Assembly (NCBI GenBank): GCA_023266455.1
Contig: JAHFQD010000045.1
Location: forward strand, 1-9,658
Origin: Candidatus Muproteobacteria bacterium
GTDB lineage: Bacteria > Pseudomonadota > Gammaproteobacteria > Acidiferrobacterales > Sulfurifustaceae
DNA: 9,658 nucleotides
Direction of reading: 5' to 3'
Position numbers and translations under genes: made by a program. The notes under the pieces are model-generated. The model searched no databases and was not told the origin of the DNA. It worked only from the letters and a program-made list of their open reading frames with translations. Shown piece after piece: positions 1 through 6,448 of the stretch (position 1 is the stretch's first letter; each line of letters opens with the position of its first letter).

Positions 1-1
1 G

Positions 2-1315
2 TCCGTGCTTAAAGGCCAGTTGCCGCGATTGCGCCGCGTAGTAACGTATCTCACGCAGCCGGATTACGTCGTGCCCAGCGACTTGGTGTTGCAGCATAAT
101 AAAAACTACATTGTCTATCTCGATGTATGGGAACGGCATGTAACGTATATCGAAGACGACGCCATGCGCGAAGTCGCGCTCGGCGGCGCGGATACGGCCA
201 CGCGCGTCCAGTTGGTGTGGCAGGTAAAACTCGCCGAAGGATCCGCCGGCGCCACGTACGGCAGCCCTTGCGACAATTTCCGTCCTAAAGATACTAACTT
301 TCTAGCGCATTTAAGTCCGGAGAACCGTGGACAACTGAAAGCGAAGGCCAAGCAAGACGCGCAATCGACGGATCCGTGCATCACGCCGCCGCATTCGCAG
401 TATCGCGGCGTCGAGAATCAGCTTTATCGCGTCGAGATTCACACCGGTGGTACGGCTTGGGACGGCGAGGGCGAAGCCCCGTCCACCGGCGCGGCGACGT
501 TCAAGTGGTCGCGTGAAAACGGCTCGGTGATTTACGCCATTCGCAATGTCGCGACCGATTCCAGTGCCAAGACCACGACGGTGACATTGGAAAGCCTTGG
601 ACGCGACGATCGTTTCGGTATGGTCGAAGGCGATTGGATCGAACTTGTGAACGACGATTATATTCTTCAAGAAACCGCGCGATCGTTACTGCAAGTGCAG
701 TCAATTGATCGCTCCGGCATGATGGTTACGCTTTCCGGCGTCGCCGACGCGACGTTCTCGCAAGACGCGAACAAGCATCCCTTGCTGCGCCGCTGGGATC
801 AAAAGCAGGGCGATCCAACGGAAGGCGGACTCCAACTCGCCAGCGACGGCGCCGCGTTTATTCTCGAAAACAACGAAGAGCAGTGGCTCGAATTGGAAGA
901 CGGCGTCAAAGTTCAATTCCAACCGCGCGACGCGAACAATCCTTATGTGTATCGAACCGGCGACTATTGGCTGATACCGGCGCGTGTCGCCACCGGCGAC
1001 GTCGAGTGGCCTACCGTTACGGACGGCGATACCGGCGATGTCGTACAAATCGCCATGGTGCCCAAGGGTATCGAACATCATTACGCGCCGCTCGGCGTCG
1101 TCAACGTGAACAATTACGGAACGATCACGCCGTTGTCGTGCCGCAAACAATTCAGTCGATTGGCGAAACGACCGGCATACGATTACGCCTTCGCGGCGAC
1201 TGGCATCGGCACTGCCAATCTAATGATGCGTGCGGCACCGGCAGCGGTTACCGCTACCAGCGTAGCCGGCACGGCGGTGCGTGCACGGCGTACAAAAAAA
1301 TCGACCCCGCGCTAA
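2..1315 (+). CDS. DUF6519-family protein, 5' truncated by the window edge
   Basis: The frame is open from the first base, so the gene starts upstream; the GTG at 5 is only the first start-like codon inside the window and has no ribosome binding site. About 437 residues are visible. The block beginning YLDVWERHVTYIEDDAMREV and followed by ALGGADTATRVQLVWQVK is what I recognise as the DUF6519 signature. Members usually carry a further N-terminal part of the type 'MKGDFTRDTF...GRVQLDADWNE', which would lie off the left edge. The rest reads as beta-rich, soluble sequence (FKWSRENGSVIYAIRN, GDYWLIPARVATGDVEWP). The last ~30 residues are an Ala/Thr/Arg-rich tail ending RRTKKSTPR, probably disordered. 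No signal peptide or membrane segment is visible. The family has no established enzyme activity; relatives are often seen near phage-tail-like or other large surface assemblies, but nothing here proves such a role. The next gene starts 32 bp downstream on the same strand, so the two are probably cotranscribed. Confidence 0.8.
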   Translation, partial: SVLKGQLPRLRRVVTYLTQPDYVVPSDLVLQHNKNYIVYLDVWERHVTYIEDDAMREVALGGADTATRVQLVWQVKLAEGSAGATYGSPCDNFRPKDTNFLAHLSPENRGQLKAKAKQDAQSTDPCITPPHSQYRGVENQLYRVEIHTGGTAWDGEGEAPSTGAATFKWSRENGSVIYAIRNVATDSSAKTTTVTLESLGRDDRFGMVEGDWIELVNDDYILQETARSLLQVQSIDRSGMMVTLSGVADATFSQDANKHPLLRRWDQKQGDPTEGGLQLASDGAAFILENNEEQWLELEDGVKVQFQPRDANNPYVYRTGDYWLIPARVATGDVEWPTVTDGDTGDVVQIAMVPKGIEHHYAPLGVVNVNNYGTITPLSCRKQFSRLAKRPAYDYAFAATGIGTANLMMRAAPAAVTATSVAGTAVRARRTKKSTPR

Positions 1316-1347
1316 CGACGTTGCGGTAGGAGAAGGTAACGAACGAG

Positions 1348-2265
1348 ATGAAGGCGGTCTGGTCGTTTTGGAGCAAGCCGTTTGAAGCGACGCGACGCGG
1401 TACGTGGCTCAGCGAGAAGCACCACCTGTTGTCATGGGCGCTGTCGCTGCAAACCGCGTCGCAACACTATCGCCCCACGGCGTTGTATACCGACGACGCC
1501 GGCGCGCGATTATTGATCGACGGGATCGGGCTTGAATTTGACCAGGTATTCACTTCCTTAAACGCTTTAGACGCATACGATCCGGGTTGGTGGGCGACCG
1601 GTAAGCTCTATACCTATCGCGTACAACAAGAGCCGTTTATTCATATCGACAGCGACGTTTATCTATGGCAACGATTGCCGCGGGATTTAGAGCGAGCGTC
1701 GTTGTTGGCGCAGAATCCGGAGTTCTTCGTGCCAAACGCCTCGTATTACGAACCCCAAACGTTGGAAGCTGCACTGGAAAACCATGCCGCGACGTGGTTG
1801 CCGCCGGAGTGGCAGTGGTATAGAGGCAGTCATCTCGAACAGCGCGGTGAGAATTGCGGAATATTCGGCGGACAACGCGTCGACTTTATTCGGCACTACG
1901 CTGCTCAAGCGCTGGCGTTCGTCGAACATGAAGCGAATCGACGCGTATGGCGGAATTTAGAGCGAAAATCTAATCACACCGTTTTGATCGAACAATATTT
2001 ACTGACCGCTTGCATTGAATATCACCGCCGGATTGGCGGTGGTCCGTATCGTGACGTCGAAATTGATTATTTGTTTACGTCGATGGATGACGCTTTTTTC
2101 TCGAACAAAGCGATCGAGCTGGGTTACACGCATTTGATCGCGAACGCGAAACAGGATCCTGGCATCGGTGAACTATTAGAGACGCGCGTGGCGGAGGACT
2201 GGCCGGCGCTTTATGAACGTTGTCTGGACTATGTTGAACGCGAGTCGACGCAAGCGGTTGCATAA
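1348..2265 (+). CDS. DUF6734-family protein, glycosyltransferase-like
   Basis: This is a 305-residue soluble protein with no signal peptide. The N-terminus MKAVWSFWSKPF followed by SEKHHLLSWALSLQTA matches the family I know as DUF6734. Residues 98-106 read IHIDSDVYL: a hydrophobic strand ending in a DxD-type acidic motif (Asp101, Asp103), as in GT-A glycosyltransferases, where it binds the metal and sugar nucleotide. Later conserved-looking blocks are the NCGIFGG segment near 170, the EQYLLTACIEYHR segment near 215 and the C-terminal GYTHLIANAKQ segment. A glycosyltransferase role is inferred from fold motifs only; no acceptor or donor can be named. ATG 1348 is preceded by a purine-rich stretch (AGGAGAAGG, 1328-1336) at a somewhat long spacing. 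It lies 32 bp behind the DUF6519 gene, suggesting a two-gene unit. The stop codon at 2263-2265 lies just ahead of a TATAAT at 2275. Confidence 0.75.
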   Translation: MKAVWSFWSKPFEATRRGTWLSEKHHLLSWALSLQTASQHYRPTALYTDDAGARLLIDGIGLEFDQVFTSLNALDAYDPGWWATGKLYTYRVQQEPFIHIDSDVYLWQRLPRDLERASLLAQNPEFFVPNASYYEPQTLEAALENHAATWLPPEWQWYRGSHLEQRGENCGIFGGQRVDFIRHYAAQALAFVEHEANRRVWRNLERKSNHTVLIEQYLLTACIEYHRRIGGGPYRDVEIDYLFTSMDDAFFSNKAIELGYTHLIANAKQDPGIGELLETRVAEDWPALYERCLDYVERESTQAVA

Positions 2266-2274
2266 GAATGGCAA

Positions 2275-2280
2275 TATAAT
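2275..2280 (+). promoter_or_regulatory. possible -10 box ahead of the binding-protein gene
   Basis: An exact TATAAT lies 32 bp ahead of the ATG at 2312, just after the preceding stop codon. No good -35 hexamer lies 16-18 bp upstream (the position reads AAGCGG), and there is no TG extension. It may be a weak or activator-dependent promoter, or chance. Confidence 0.3.
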
Positions 2281-2311
2281 AAACCGAAGCCTACGAGAAT
2301 AAGGAAATCTC

Positions 2312-3355
2312 ATGCGCAAAGTTTTTTTGCTGGTGGCATTAGCGATTGCGTTCGTTTCGGGGCCGGTCTTCGCCGCCGGTAAGACGTATAACGTTTGTTG
2401 GTCGCACTATACCGGCTGGGAACCGTGGGCCTATACCGATGAGAAGGGCATTCTCAAAAAGTGGGGCGATAAATACGGTATCGATATTCGATTGACGTTG
2501 GTGAACGACTACGTCGAATCGATCAATCAATACACGGCTGGAAAATATCAAGCTTGCACCATGACTAATATGGACGCACTTACTATTCCGGCGGTGGGCG
2601 GCGTGGATAGTACCGCGCTGATTGTCGGCGATTTTTCTAATGGTAACGACGGTATCTTGATCAAAGGCGGTCGAACGATCCGCGACCTTCGTCAACGAAA
2701 AATAAAATTGGTCCAGCATTCAGTTTCGCATTATCTCTTAAGTCGAGCACTTGCCATCAATGGTATGCGAGAAACAGATTTGACGCTGGTGAACGCCACC
2801 GAATCCGATATCGAGAAATCTTTCGCCGCCGATAAAAACGCTGCTGCCGTAACTTGGAATCCAATCTTGTTGAAACTTCGACGTGACGAGAACACCAATT
2901 TAGTATTCGACTCATCGAAGATACCCGGTGAGATCATCGATCTGATGGTCGTCCGTACCGATGCACCGGAAACTTTAAAGAAAGCGCTTGTCGGTGCTTG
3001 GTGCGAGGTGATGAACATTATGTCGACTCAAGATCAGTTAGCGCAGGACGCGATTCAATTCATGGCGACGACGGCCGGCGATTCGTTGCCGCAATTCAAG
3101 GCGCAGCTCAAGACAACCTCCTTGTTCTATAAGCCGCTACATGCCGCTATTTTCACGCGCAGTCAGGTGTTGAAAGGCACGATGGAATACGTGCGCAGCT
3201 TTTCTTTTGAACATGGTTTATATGGCGACAGCGCCAAAACTAAAGACCAGGTGGGTATCGCGTTTGCTGATGGTACGGTGATGGGAAATCCAAAAAATGT
3301 GAAACTGCGTTTCGACGCGACGTTCATGCAAATGGCGGCGGATGGAAAGCTTTAA
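2312..3355 (+). CDS. periplasmic substrate-binding protein, urea-carboxylase-associated ABC transporter type
   Basis: This 347-residue exported protein has a clear signal peptide: MRK, then a hydrophobic core, then a cleavage-type site after residues 19-21 (VFA) ahead of AGKTYNV. The mature start YNVCWSHYTGWEPWAY, then KYGIDIRLTLVNDYVESINQ, is the pattern of NitT/TauT-like (SsuA/THI5-type) periplasmic binding proteins, and most closely the TIGR03427 group found with urea carboxylase systems. A typical ligand would be urea or a small amide or amine; this is family knowledge, not shown here. The AVTWNP segment near 180 and the C-terminal DGTVMGNPKNVKLRFDATFM block also fit the group. AAGGA at 2301-2305 lies 6 bp ahead of ATG 2312 and fixes the start. 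The expected permease, ATPase and urea carboxylase genes are absent on either side: the neighbours are a DUF6734 gene and a gene-free stretch. It may be an orphan working with a transporter elsewhere, or a stand-alone sensor. Confidence 0.8.
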   Translation: MRKVFLLVALAIAFVSGPVFAAGKTYNVCWSHYTGWEPWAYTDEKGILKKWGDKYGIDIRLTLVNDYVESINQYTAGKYQACTMTNMDALTIPAVGGVDSTALIVGDFSNGNDGILIKGGRTIRDLRQRKIKLVQHSVSHYLLSRALAINGMRETDLTLVNATESDIEKSFAADKNAAAVTWNPILLKLRRDENTNLVFDSSKIPGEIIDLMVVRTDAPETLKKALVGAWCEVMNIMSTQDQLAQDAIQFMATTAGDSLPQFKAQLKTTSLFYKPLHAAIFTRSQVLKGTMEYVRSFSFEHGLYGDSAKTKDQVGIAFADGTVMGNPKNVKLRFDATFMQMAADGKL

Positions 3356-3462
3356 AGCTAATGCGGACCGTTGTTGACGTGCCGCTGTCTTGCTCGCGGG
3401 AAAATTTTTCTACGGCAGCAACGAAATTGTTTCAATCTTGAGTCGCGAATCCGCGATTTAAC

Positions 3463-3496
3463 GATAACGGCGTTATCCAAATCGGATGCGATAACG
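3463..3496. repeat. three GATAACG boxes, two forming a palindrome
   Basis: GATAACG occurs at 3463-3469, inverted (CGTTATC) at 3471-3477, and again direct at 3490-3496. The first two form a 15-bp palindrome with one central base. The set lies 63-96 bp upstream of the -35 box at 3559, a normal distance for an activator or upstream repressor site. No protein can be named. Confidence 0.35.
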
Positions 3497-3558
3497 TCAC
3501 CTACCCGTTCACCTTTACCTCTAATTTTTATACGTTTTGCCGCGATTTCTCGCTCGTC

Positions 3559-3588
3559 TTGACATGCAAGTAAATGATTGCATATAAT
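3559..3588 (+). promoter_or_regulatory. consensus sigma-70 promoter for the SRPBCC cluster
   Basis: TTGACA (3559-3564) and TATAAT (3583-3588) both match the consensus exactly, with an 18-bp spacer. Transcription would start near 3594-3597, about 110 bp ahead of the SRPBCC gene at 3704. Both elements face the cluster. No other promoter this strong was seen in the window. Confidence 0.8.
3564..3583. promoter_or_regulatory. candidate operator inside the promoter spacer
   Basis: ATGCAA (3564-3569) and TTGCAT (3578-3583) form a perfect 6+6 inverted repeat with an 8-bp gap that fills the space between the -35 and -10 boxes and touches both. A repressor bound here would block RNA polymerase. The ArsR-type protein encoded at 4999 is the obvious candidate; the left half with its next two bases, ATGCAAGT, recurs at 4989-4996 at the arsR start. 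The link to ArsR is inference. Confidence 0.45.
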
Positions 3589-3703
3589 TACTACGCAAGA
3601 TCGACGGATTCCAACAAGCTCTGAAACGCGATGGATGGCGTCAGAAGTTTTTTGTCATCGCAACGCACAGTCGTTTTGGACAACCCATAAAGAGAGATCG
3701 CAC

Positions 3704-4159
3704 ATGGTGGATATTCTGCACAGAGTCGGAATCAAATCGTCCCCGAATGAGGTTTATCAGGCATTGACCATGCGCGAAGGTCTTGCCGGCTGGTGGACGG
3801 ACAAAACAAAAGGGGAGAGCAAAATCGGCGGAGCGCTCCAATTTCGCTTTGAGACCAACGGCGTCGACATCGGCGGTTTCAATATGAAGGTTCTTGAGCT
3901 GCATCCTGCCAAGCGCGTGCTGTGGCAAGTGCTCGAGGGACCCGCGGAATGGATCGGCACAAAAATAAATTGGGAATTAAAAGAGGAGGGCGACTACACC
4001 ATCGTCCTCTTCAAACACCAAGATTGGAAAGAGCCGGGAGAGATGATGCACCACTGCAGCACCAAGTGGGGCGTTTTTCTGTTGAGCCTAAAGTCGCTTC
4101 TCGAAACCGGCAAAGGCGCGCCAAGCCCTAACGACGTCAAAATCGATAACTGGAACTAA
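3704..4159 (+). CDS. SRPBCC/AHSA1-like protein (copy 1)
   Basis: This encodes a 151-residue cytoplasmic protein of the START/SRPBCC superfamily, in the AHSA1 (Aha1 C-terminal-like) group. These small helix-grip folds hold a hydrophobic ligand in a central cavity. Visible hallmarks are the opening strand and helix (VGIKSSPNEVYQALTMREGLAGWW), the GWW turn near residue 28, the strand pair ending KRVLWQVLEGPAEWIGTKI, and the long C-terminal helix FLLSLKSLLETGKG. The frame is open further upstream (ATG at 3578), but that start would lie inside the promoter and its -10 box. ATG 3704 has AGAGAGA at 3691-3697 six bases ahead and starts exactly at the domain, so I chose it. The exported-protein gene follows after a gap of only 12-30 bp, so the two are surely cotranscribed. 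The ligand and partner are unknown. Confidence 0.8.
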   Translation: MVDILHRVGIKSSPNEVYQALTMREGLAGWWTDKTKGESKIGGALQFRFETNGVDIGGFNMKVLELHPAKRVLWQVLEGPAEWIGTKINWELKEEGDYTIVLFKHQDWKEPGEMMHHCSTKWGVFLLSLKSLLETGKGAPSPNDVKIDNWN

Positions 4160-4189
4160 CACGCCATCGACATGGCAAAGAAGATTAAG

Positions 4190-4963
4190 ATGAAAAAGAT
4201 TCAGACAGTTGCAGTAATCGCCGGTCTTTTGTGCTCGCTGATCGCGGGCGCGGAAAATAAGCCGACTGCCGAGGCGACGAATAAAATCGAACCGCTACCG
4301 CGAGATTTGGAAATTCAGTTGGCGTTGAGCGCGCTGCCGGCACATCTCCGAGAGAATGCAACGGTCTATGTTTTAAATCCTAACAAAGGGTTCGAAGTCG
4401 CTCGGAAGGGCACCAATGAATTCCATGCCTTAGTTGCTCGAACGGGCGACGATACCTTTAGGGGATCGTGGCCGTTAACGAAATATAGAGACGATATTCT
4501 TTATCCGGTTTCCTTTGATAAAGCGGGTGCCAAGGCGCAGATGCCGGTTTTCTTTTACGCTGCGGAGATGCAAGCGAAAGGCACGTCTCCTGGCGAACTT
4601 AAGAAAATCATTCAAGCCCGTTATAAGGCAGGACTCTATAAAGCTCCGGAGCGAGCCGGCGTCTCTTATATGCTGTCTCCGGTGTTGAGAACGTATTTTA
4701 ATCCAGACGAAAGCGATCGTGCCGTCACTGCTAACTTCCCACACGTTATGTACTACGCACCGGATGTCTCCAACGAAGACATTGGCGGTGGAAAGCTGGG
4801 CGGTATGGATCCTTTTCTTATCCTTCACGGCCATCATGGGTACATGGTTCAAGCGATCGGCGTGACAGAAAGAGCGGCCATCACTAAAGAGTACGAAGTG
4901 ATGTTGGCAAGACTTTGCGGCATCAAGGAAGTTTGGTGTCTGCCGAAAGAAAAAGTGCAATAA
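4190..4963 (+). CDS. exported protein of an unnamed family, intact copy
   Basis: I do not recognise a named domain. From ATG 4190 the product is 257 residues with a textbook signal peptide: MKK, then TVAVIAGLLCSLIAGA, with cleavage likely near AGA-ENK. An in-frame ATG at 4172 would add six Lys-rich residues (263 in all). I prefer 4190 because AAGAAG lies just ahead of it and the paralogue downstream also opens with MKRK. The mature protein contains the conserved blocks LEIQLALSALPAHLRENATV, the VLNPNKGFEVARKG segment, YKAPERAGVSYMLSPVLRTY, the HVMYYAPDVSNEDIGG segment and a C-terminal Cys pair in ARLCGIKEVWCLPKE. The two cysteines, seven residues apart, could form a disulfide in the periplasm. 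No catalytic motif is evident. It sits between an SRPBCC gene and arsR, and a decayed second copy lies at 5799-6404 behind another SRPBCC gene. It is real and exported; its function is unknown. Confidence 0.7.
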   Translation: MKKIQTVAVIAGLLCSLIAGAENKPTAEATNKIEPLPRDLEIQLALSALPAHLRENATVYVLNPNKGFEVARKGTNEFHALVARTGDDTFRGSWPLTKYRDDILYPVSFDKAGAKAQMPVFFYAAEMQAKGTSPGELKKIIQARYKAGLYKAPERAGVSYMLSPVLRTYFNPDESDRAVTANFPHVMYYAPDVSNEDIGGGKLGGMDPFLILHGHHGYMVQAIGVTERAAITKEYEVMLARLCGIKEVWCLPKEKVQ

Positions 4964-4984
4964 ATAAAAGATCCAATCGGTTTT

Positions 4985-4996
4985 AGGAATGCAAGT
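4985..4996 (+). promoter_or_regulatory. ribosome binding site and candidate ArsR half-site at the arsR start
   Basis: AGGA at 4985-4988 is the only Shine-Dalgarno-like stretch ahead of the TTG at 4999 and decides that start. It is directly followed by ATGCAAGT (4989-4996), identical to 3564-3571 in the upstream promoter. If it is an operator half-site, ArsR could repress its own translation or transcription here. Confidence 0.3.
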
Positions 4997-4998
4997 TA

Positions 4999-5328
4999 TT
5001 GGACATCGACAAAGTTTTTAAAGCGTTAGCCGACCCGAGCCGCGGGTATCTGCTTGACCTGCTGCATCGGGAGAGCGGCCAAACGTTAACGGCGCTCTGT
5101 ATGCACATGGATATGACGCGCCAAGCGGTGACACAACATTTGCAACAGCTCGAGGAAGCGAATCTTATCGCCGTCGTTTGGCAAGGACGAGAAAAGCTTC
5201 ACTACTTGAATCCGGTGCCGCTGCACGAGATTCACGCGCGCTGGATCGGAAAATTCGAACGCGATCGACTCGACGTGTTGCGCAACCTTAAGAATAAATT
5301 GGAAGGTAAAGACGATGACAAAACCTAG
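4999..5328 (+). CDS. ArsR-family winged-helix transcriptional regulator
   Basis: This is a 109-residue DNA-binding protein. The order is: N-terminal helix DIDKVFKALADPSRGYLLDL (residues 2-21), turn and second helix TLTALCMHMDM (29-39), recognition helix TRQAVTQHLQQLEEANLI (40-57), beta wing VVWQGREKLHYLNP (59-72), and a dimerisation helix at the C-terminus. This is the ArsR/SmtB layout. The metal-binding ELCVCDL motif of ArsR/SmtB is absent; only Cys34 remains at the equivalent place, so a metal sensor is unlikely. It belongs to the ArsR type that sits beside SRPBCC genes. The start is TTG 4999, with AGGA 10 bases upstream; no in-frame ATG is available nearby. Its last 14 bases overlap the ATG of the following SRPBCC gene, implying translational coupling. 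It probably represses the cluster, including its own gene. The ligand is unknown. Confidence 0.85.
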   Translation: MDIDKVFKALADPSRGYLLDLLHRESGQTLTALCMHMDMTRQAVTQHLQQLEEANLIAVVWQGREKLHYLNPVPLHEIHARWIGKFERDRLDVLRNLKNKLEGKDDDKT

Positions 5329-5788
5329 TTTCGTATACGTGACCTACATTGCAACGACGCCGGAGAAATTGTGGCAGGCGTTGGTCGATACGGACGTGAT
5401 GCGCCAATATTGGTTCGGTTCGGCGGGATGTGCGCGCGTGAACGTGTCGGATTGGAAACCCGGTTCTAAATGGGAACACCAACGCGTCGATGAAACGCGC
5501 ACGGTCGACGTTGTTGGCAGGGTCGTCGAGAACAATCCTCCACACCGTTTGGTTATCACCTGGGCGAGACCGACGGAAGCCGAAGACGAGTCGAAGCATT
5601 CGCGCGTTACGTTCGACGTTGAGTTGCAACCCGACGGGTTCGTTCGTTTGATCGTCACGCATGCAGGTCTTGAGCACGACCCGAAGATGCTCGAAAGCAT
5701 ATCGGGCGGTTGGCCGAAGGTTCTTTCGAATCTCAAGACGCTGCTCGAAACCGGTCGCGCGGTTCTACGTGCCGCGCCAGCAAAGTAA
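5315..5788 (+). CDS. SRPBCC/AHSA1-like protein (copy 2), coupled to arsR
   Basis: This is a 157-residue SRPBCC-fold protein. Its start strand and helix read VYVTYIATTPEKLWQALVDT, followed by the QYWFG turn, a strand set ending PPHRLVITWARP, the VTFDVELQPDGFVRLIVTHAG block, and the C-terminal helix GGWPKVLSNLKTLLETGRAV. These are hallmarks of the AHSA1/CalC-like group. The ATG at 5315 lies inside the end of arsR (overlap of 14 bases), the usual arrangement for ArsR-SRPBCC pairs, in which the two proteins are made together. By family analogy it binds a hydrophobic small molecule; the substrate is not evident. Ten bases after its stop the decayed exported-protein gene begins, repeating the order seen at 3704-4963. 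It is clearly divergent from copies 1 and 3 and is most typical of those next to ArsR. Confidence 0.85.
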   Translation: MTKPSFVYVTYIATTPEKLWQALVDTDVMRQYWFGSAGCARVNVSDWKPGSKWEHQRVDETRTVDVVGRVVENNPPHRLVITWARPTEAEDESKHSRVTFDVELQPDGFVRLIVTHAGLEHDPKMLESISGGWPKVLSNLKTLLETGRAVLRAAPAK

Positions 5789-5798
5789 AGAGAAGGTT

Positions 5799-6404
5799 AT
5801 GAAAAGAAAATTGTTCCTAGCGATGGTCGCTATCAGTCTGAACTAGAAACTCAGTTTGCGCTAAGCGCAGCGCCCCCGGGATTGCGGGATAAAGCAACTG
5901 TTTACCTCCTTGATCCGAAGAAGGGCTATCAACTTTCCCGGCAGGGCACGAGCGGTGTGACTTGTGTTGTCGAACGTACTGTCTGGGAATGGGCCGACTT
6001 TCGCAACGATCTCTATATTCCTCTTTGCTACGACGCCGTGGGTACAAAGGCTCACTTATAACGCTCCGGAAAAAGCAGGTTTGTCGTATATGGTCGCGCC
6101 GGTCATGCGCGCATTAGGACCCCCTGATATGAAGATGCATACCATGTCCATGCCGCATCTAATGTTCTACGCGCCGAACCTCACGAACGCGGATATTGGA
6201 GCGGTTCCCGATCTCAGCGTTCATTCCAGTCTTCTTTATCCGTTTATCGATAAACAAGGTAACGCGGAGCAAAGCTACATGATCCAACTCATTGGCGAGA
6301 CGGAAAAGGCCAAGATCGTGGCGGATGAGAAGACGCTTCTTAACGATCTCTGCACCTATCGCGATGTTCTTTGCCTTCCACAAGAACAGAAACACGTTCA
6401 CTAA
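5799..6404 (+). pseudogene. decayed second copy of the exported-protein gene
   Basis: This is homologous to the gene at 4190-4963 but broken. It opens at ATG 5799 behind AGAAGG (5791-5796) with MKRKLFLAMVAISLN and then a stop at 5844-5846. From 5843, in another frame, the sequence reads LETQFALSAAPPGLRDKATV, then a YLLDPKKGYQLSRQG segment and NDLYIPLCYDAVGTKAHL before a stop near 6060. These match the intact copy's LEIQLALSALPAHLRENATV and DDILYPVSFDKAGAKAQ. From about 6055, back in the first frame, it reads YNAPEKAGLSYMVAPVMR and on to the stop at 6404, matching YKAPERAGVSYMLSPVLR. Relative to the intact copy, roughly 15-20 codons are missing after the signal peptide and about 33 codons before YNAPEKAG, each loss shifting frame. 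The 3' half stays open as a 146-codon frame but lacks a plausible start and signal. The C-terminal Cys pair (LCTYRDVLCLP) is kept. Confidence 0.8.
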
Positions 6405-6448
6405 CCGCGTCTAATTGGACGAACGCGAATGACTAAGGAGTCACGCAT

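Larger units (their letters stand above)
3356..3703. other. gene-free stretch between the binding-protein gene and the SRPBCC cluster
   Basis: I find no convincing gene here. The open frames crossing it have no ribosome binding site, and one would begin inside the promoter. It holds three GATAACG boxes (3463-3496), a consensus promoter at 3559-3588 with an inverted repeat in its spacer, and a roughly 110-base untranslated leader ending in the ribosome binding site of the first SRPBCC gene. No clear rho-independent terminator follows the gene ending at 3355. Confidence 0.6.

Noticed and set aside
701..1150. 149-codon - strand open frame and similar antisense frames in the first 1.3 kb
   Set aside because: They are shadows of the DUF6519 frame, a product of GC-rich codon use, with no start signal.
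3371..3562. 63-codon + strand open frame
   Set aside because: It starts at TTG without a ribosome binding site, has no protein-like pattern, and runs through the GATAACG boxes into the -35 box.
3564..3600. possible second, inverted dif-like site that would bound an integrated element with the one at 6964
   Set aside because: Only about 11 of 17 bases of the core agree, and the XerC-arm part needs an extra base; the sequence is better explained by the promoter and its palindrome.
3578..3703. N-terminal extension of SRPBCC copy 1 from ATG 3578
   Set aside because: The start would lie inside the promoter's spacer and -10 box, and the 42 extra residues do not belong to the domain.
5964..6404. 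146-codon frame as an independent gene
   Set aside because: Its GTG start has no ribosome binding site, and its first ~30 codons are the wrong frame of the pseudogene's middle part; only the part from YNAPEKAG is ancestral coding sequence.
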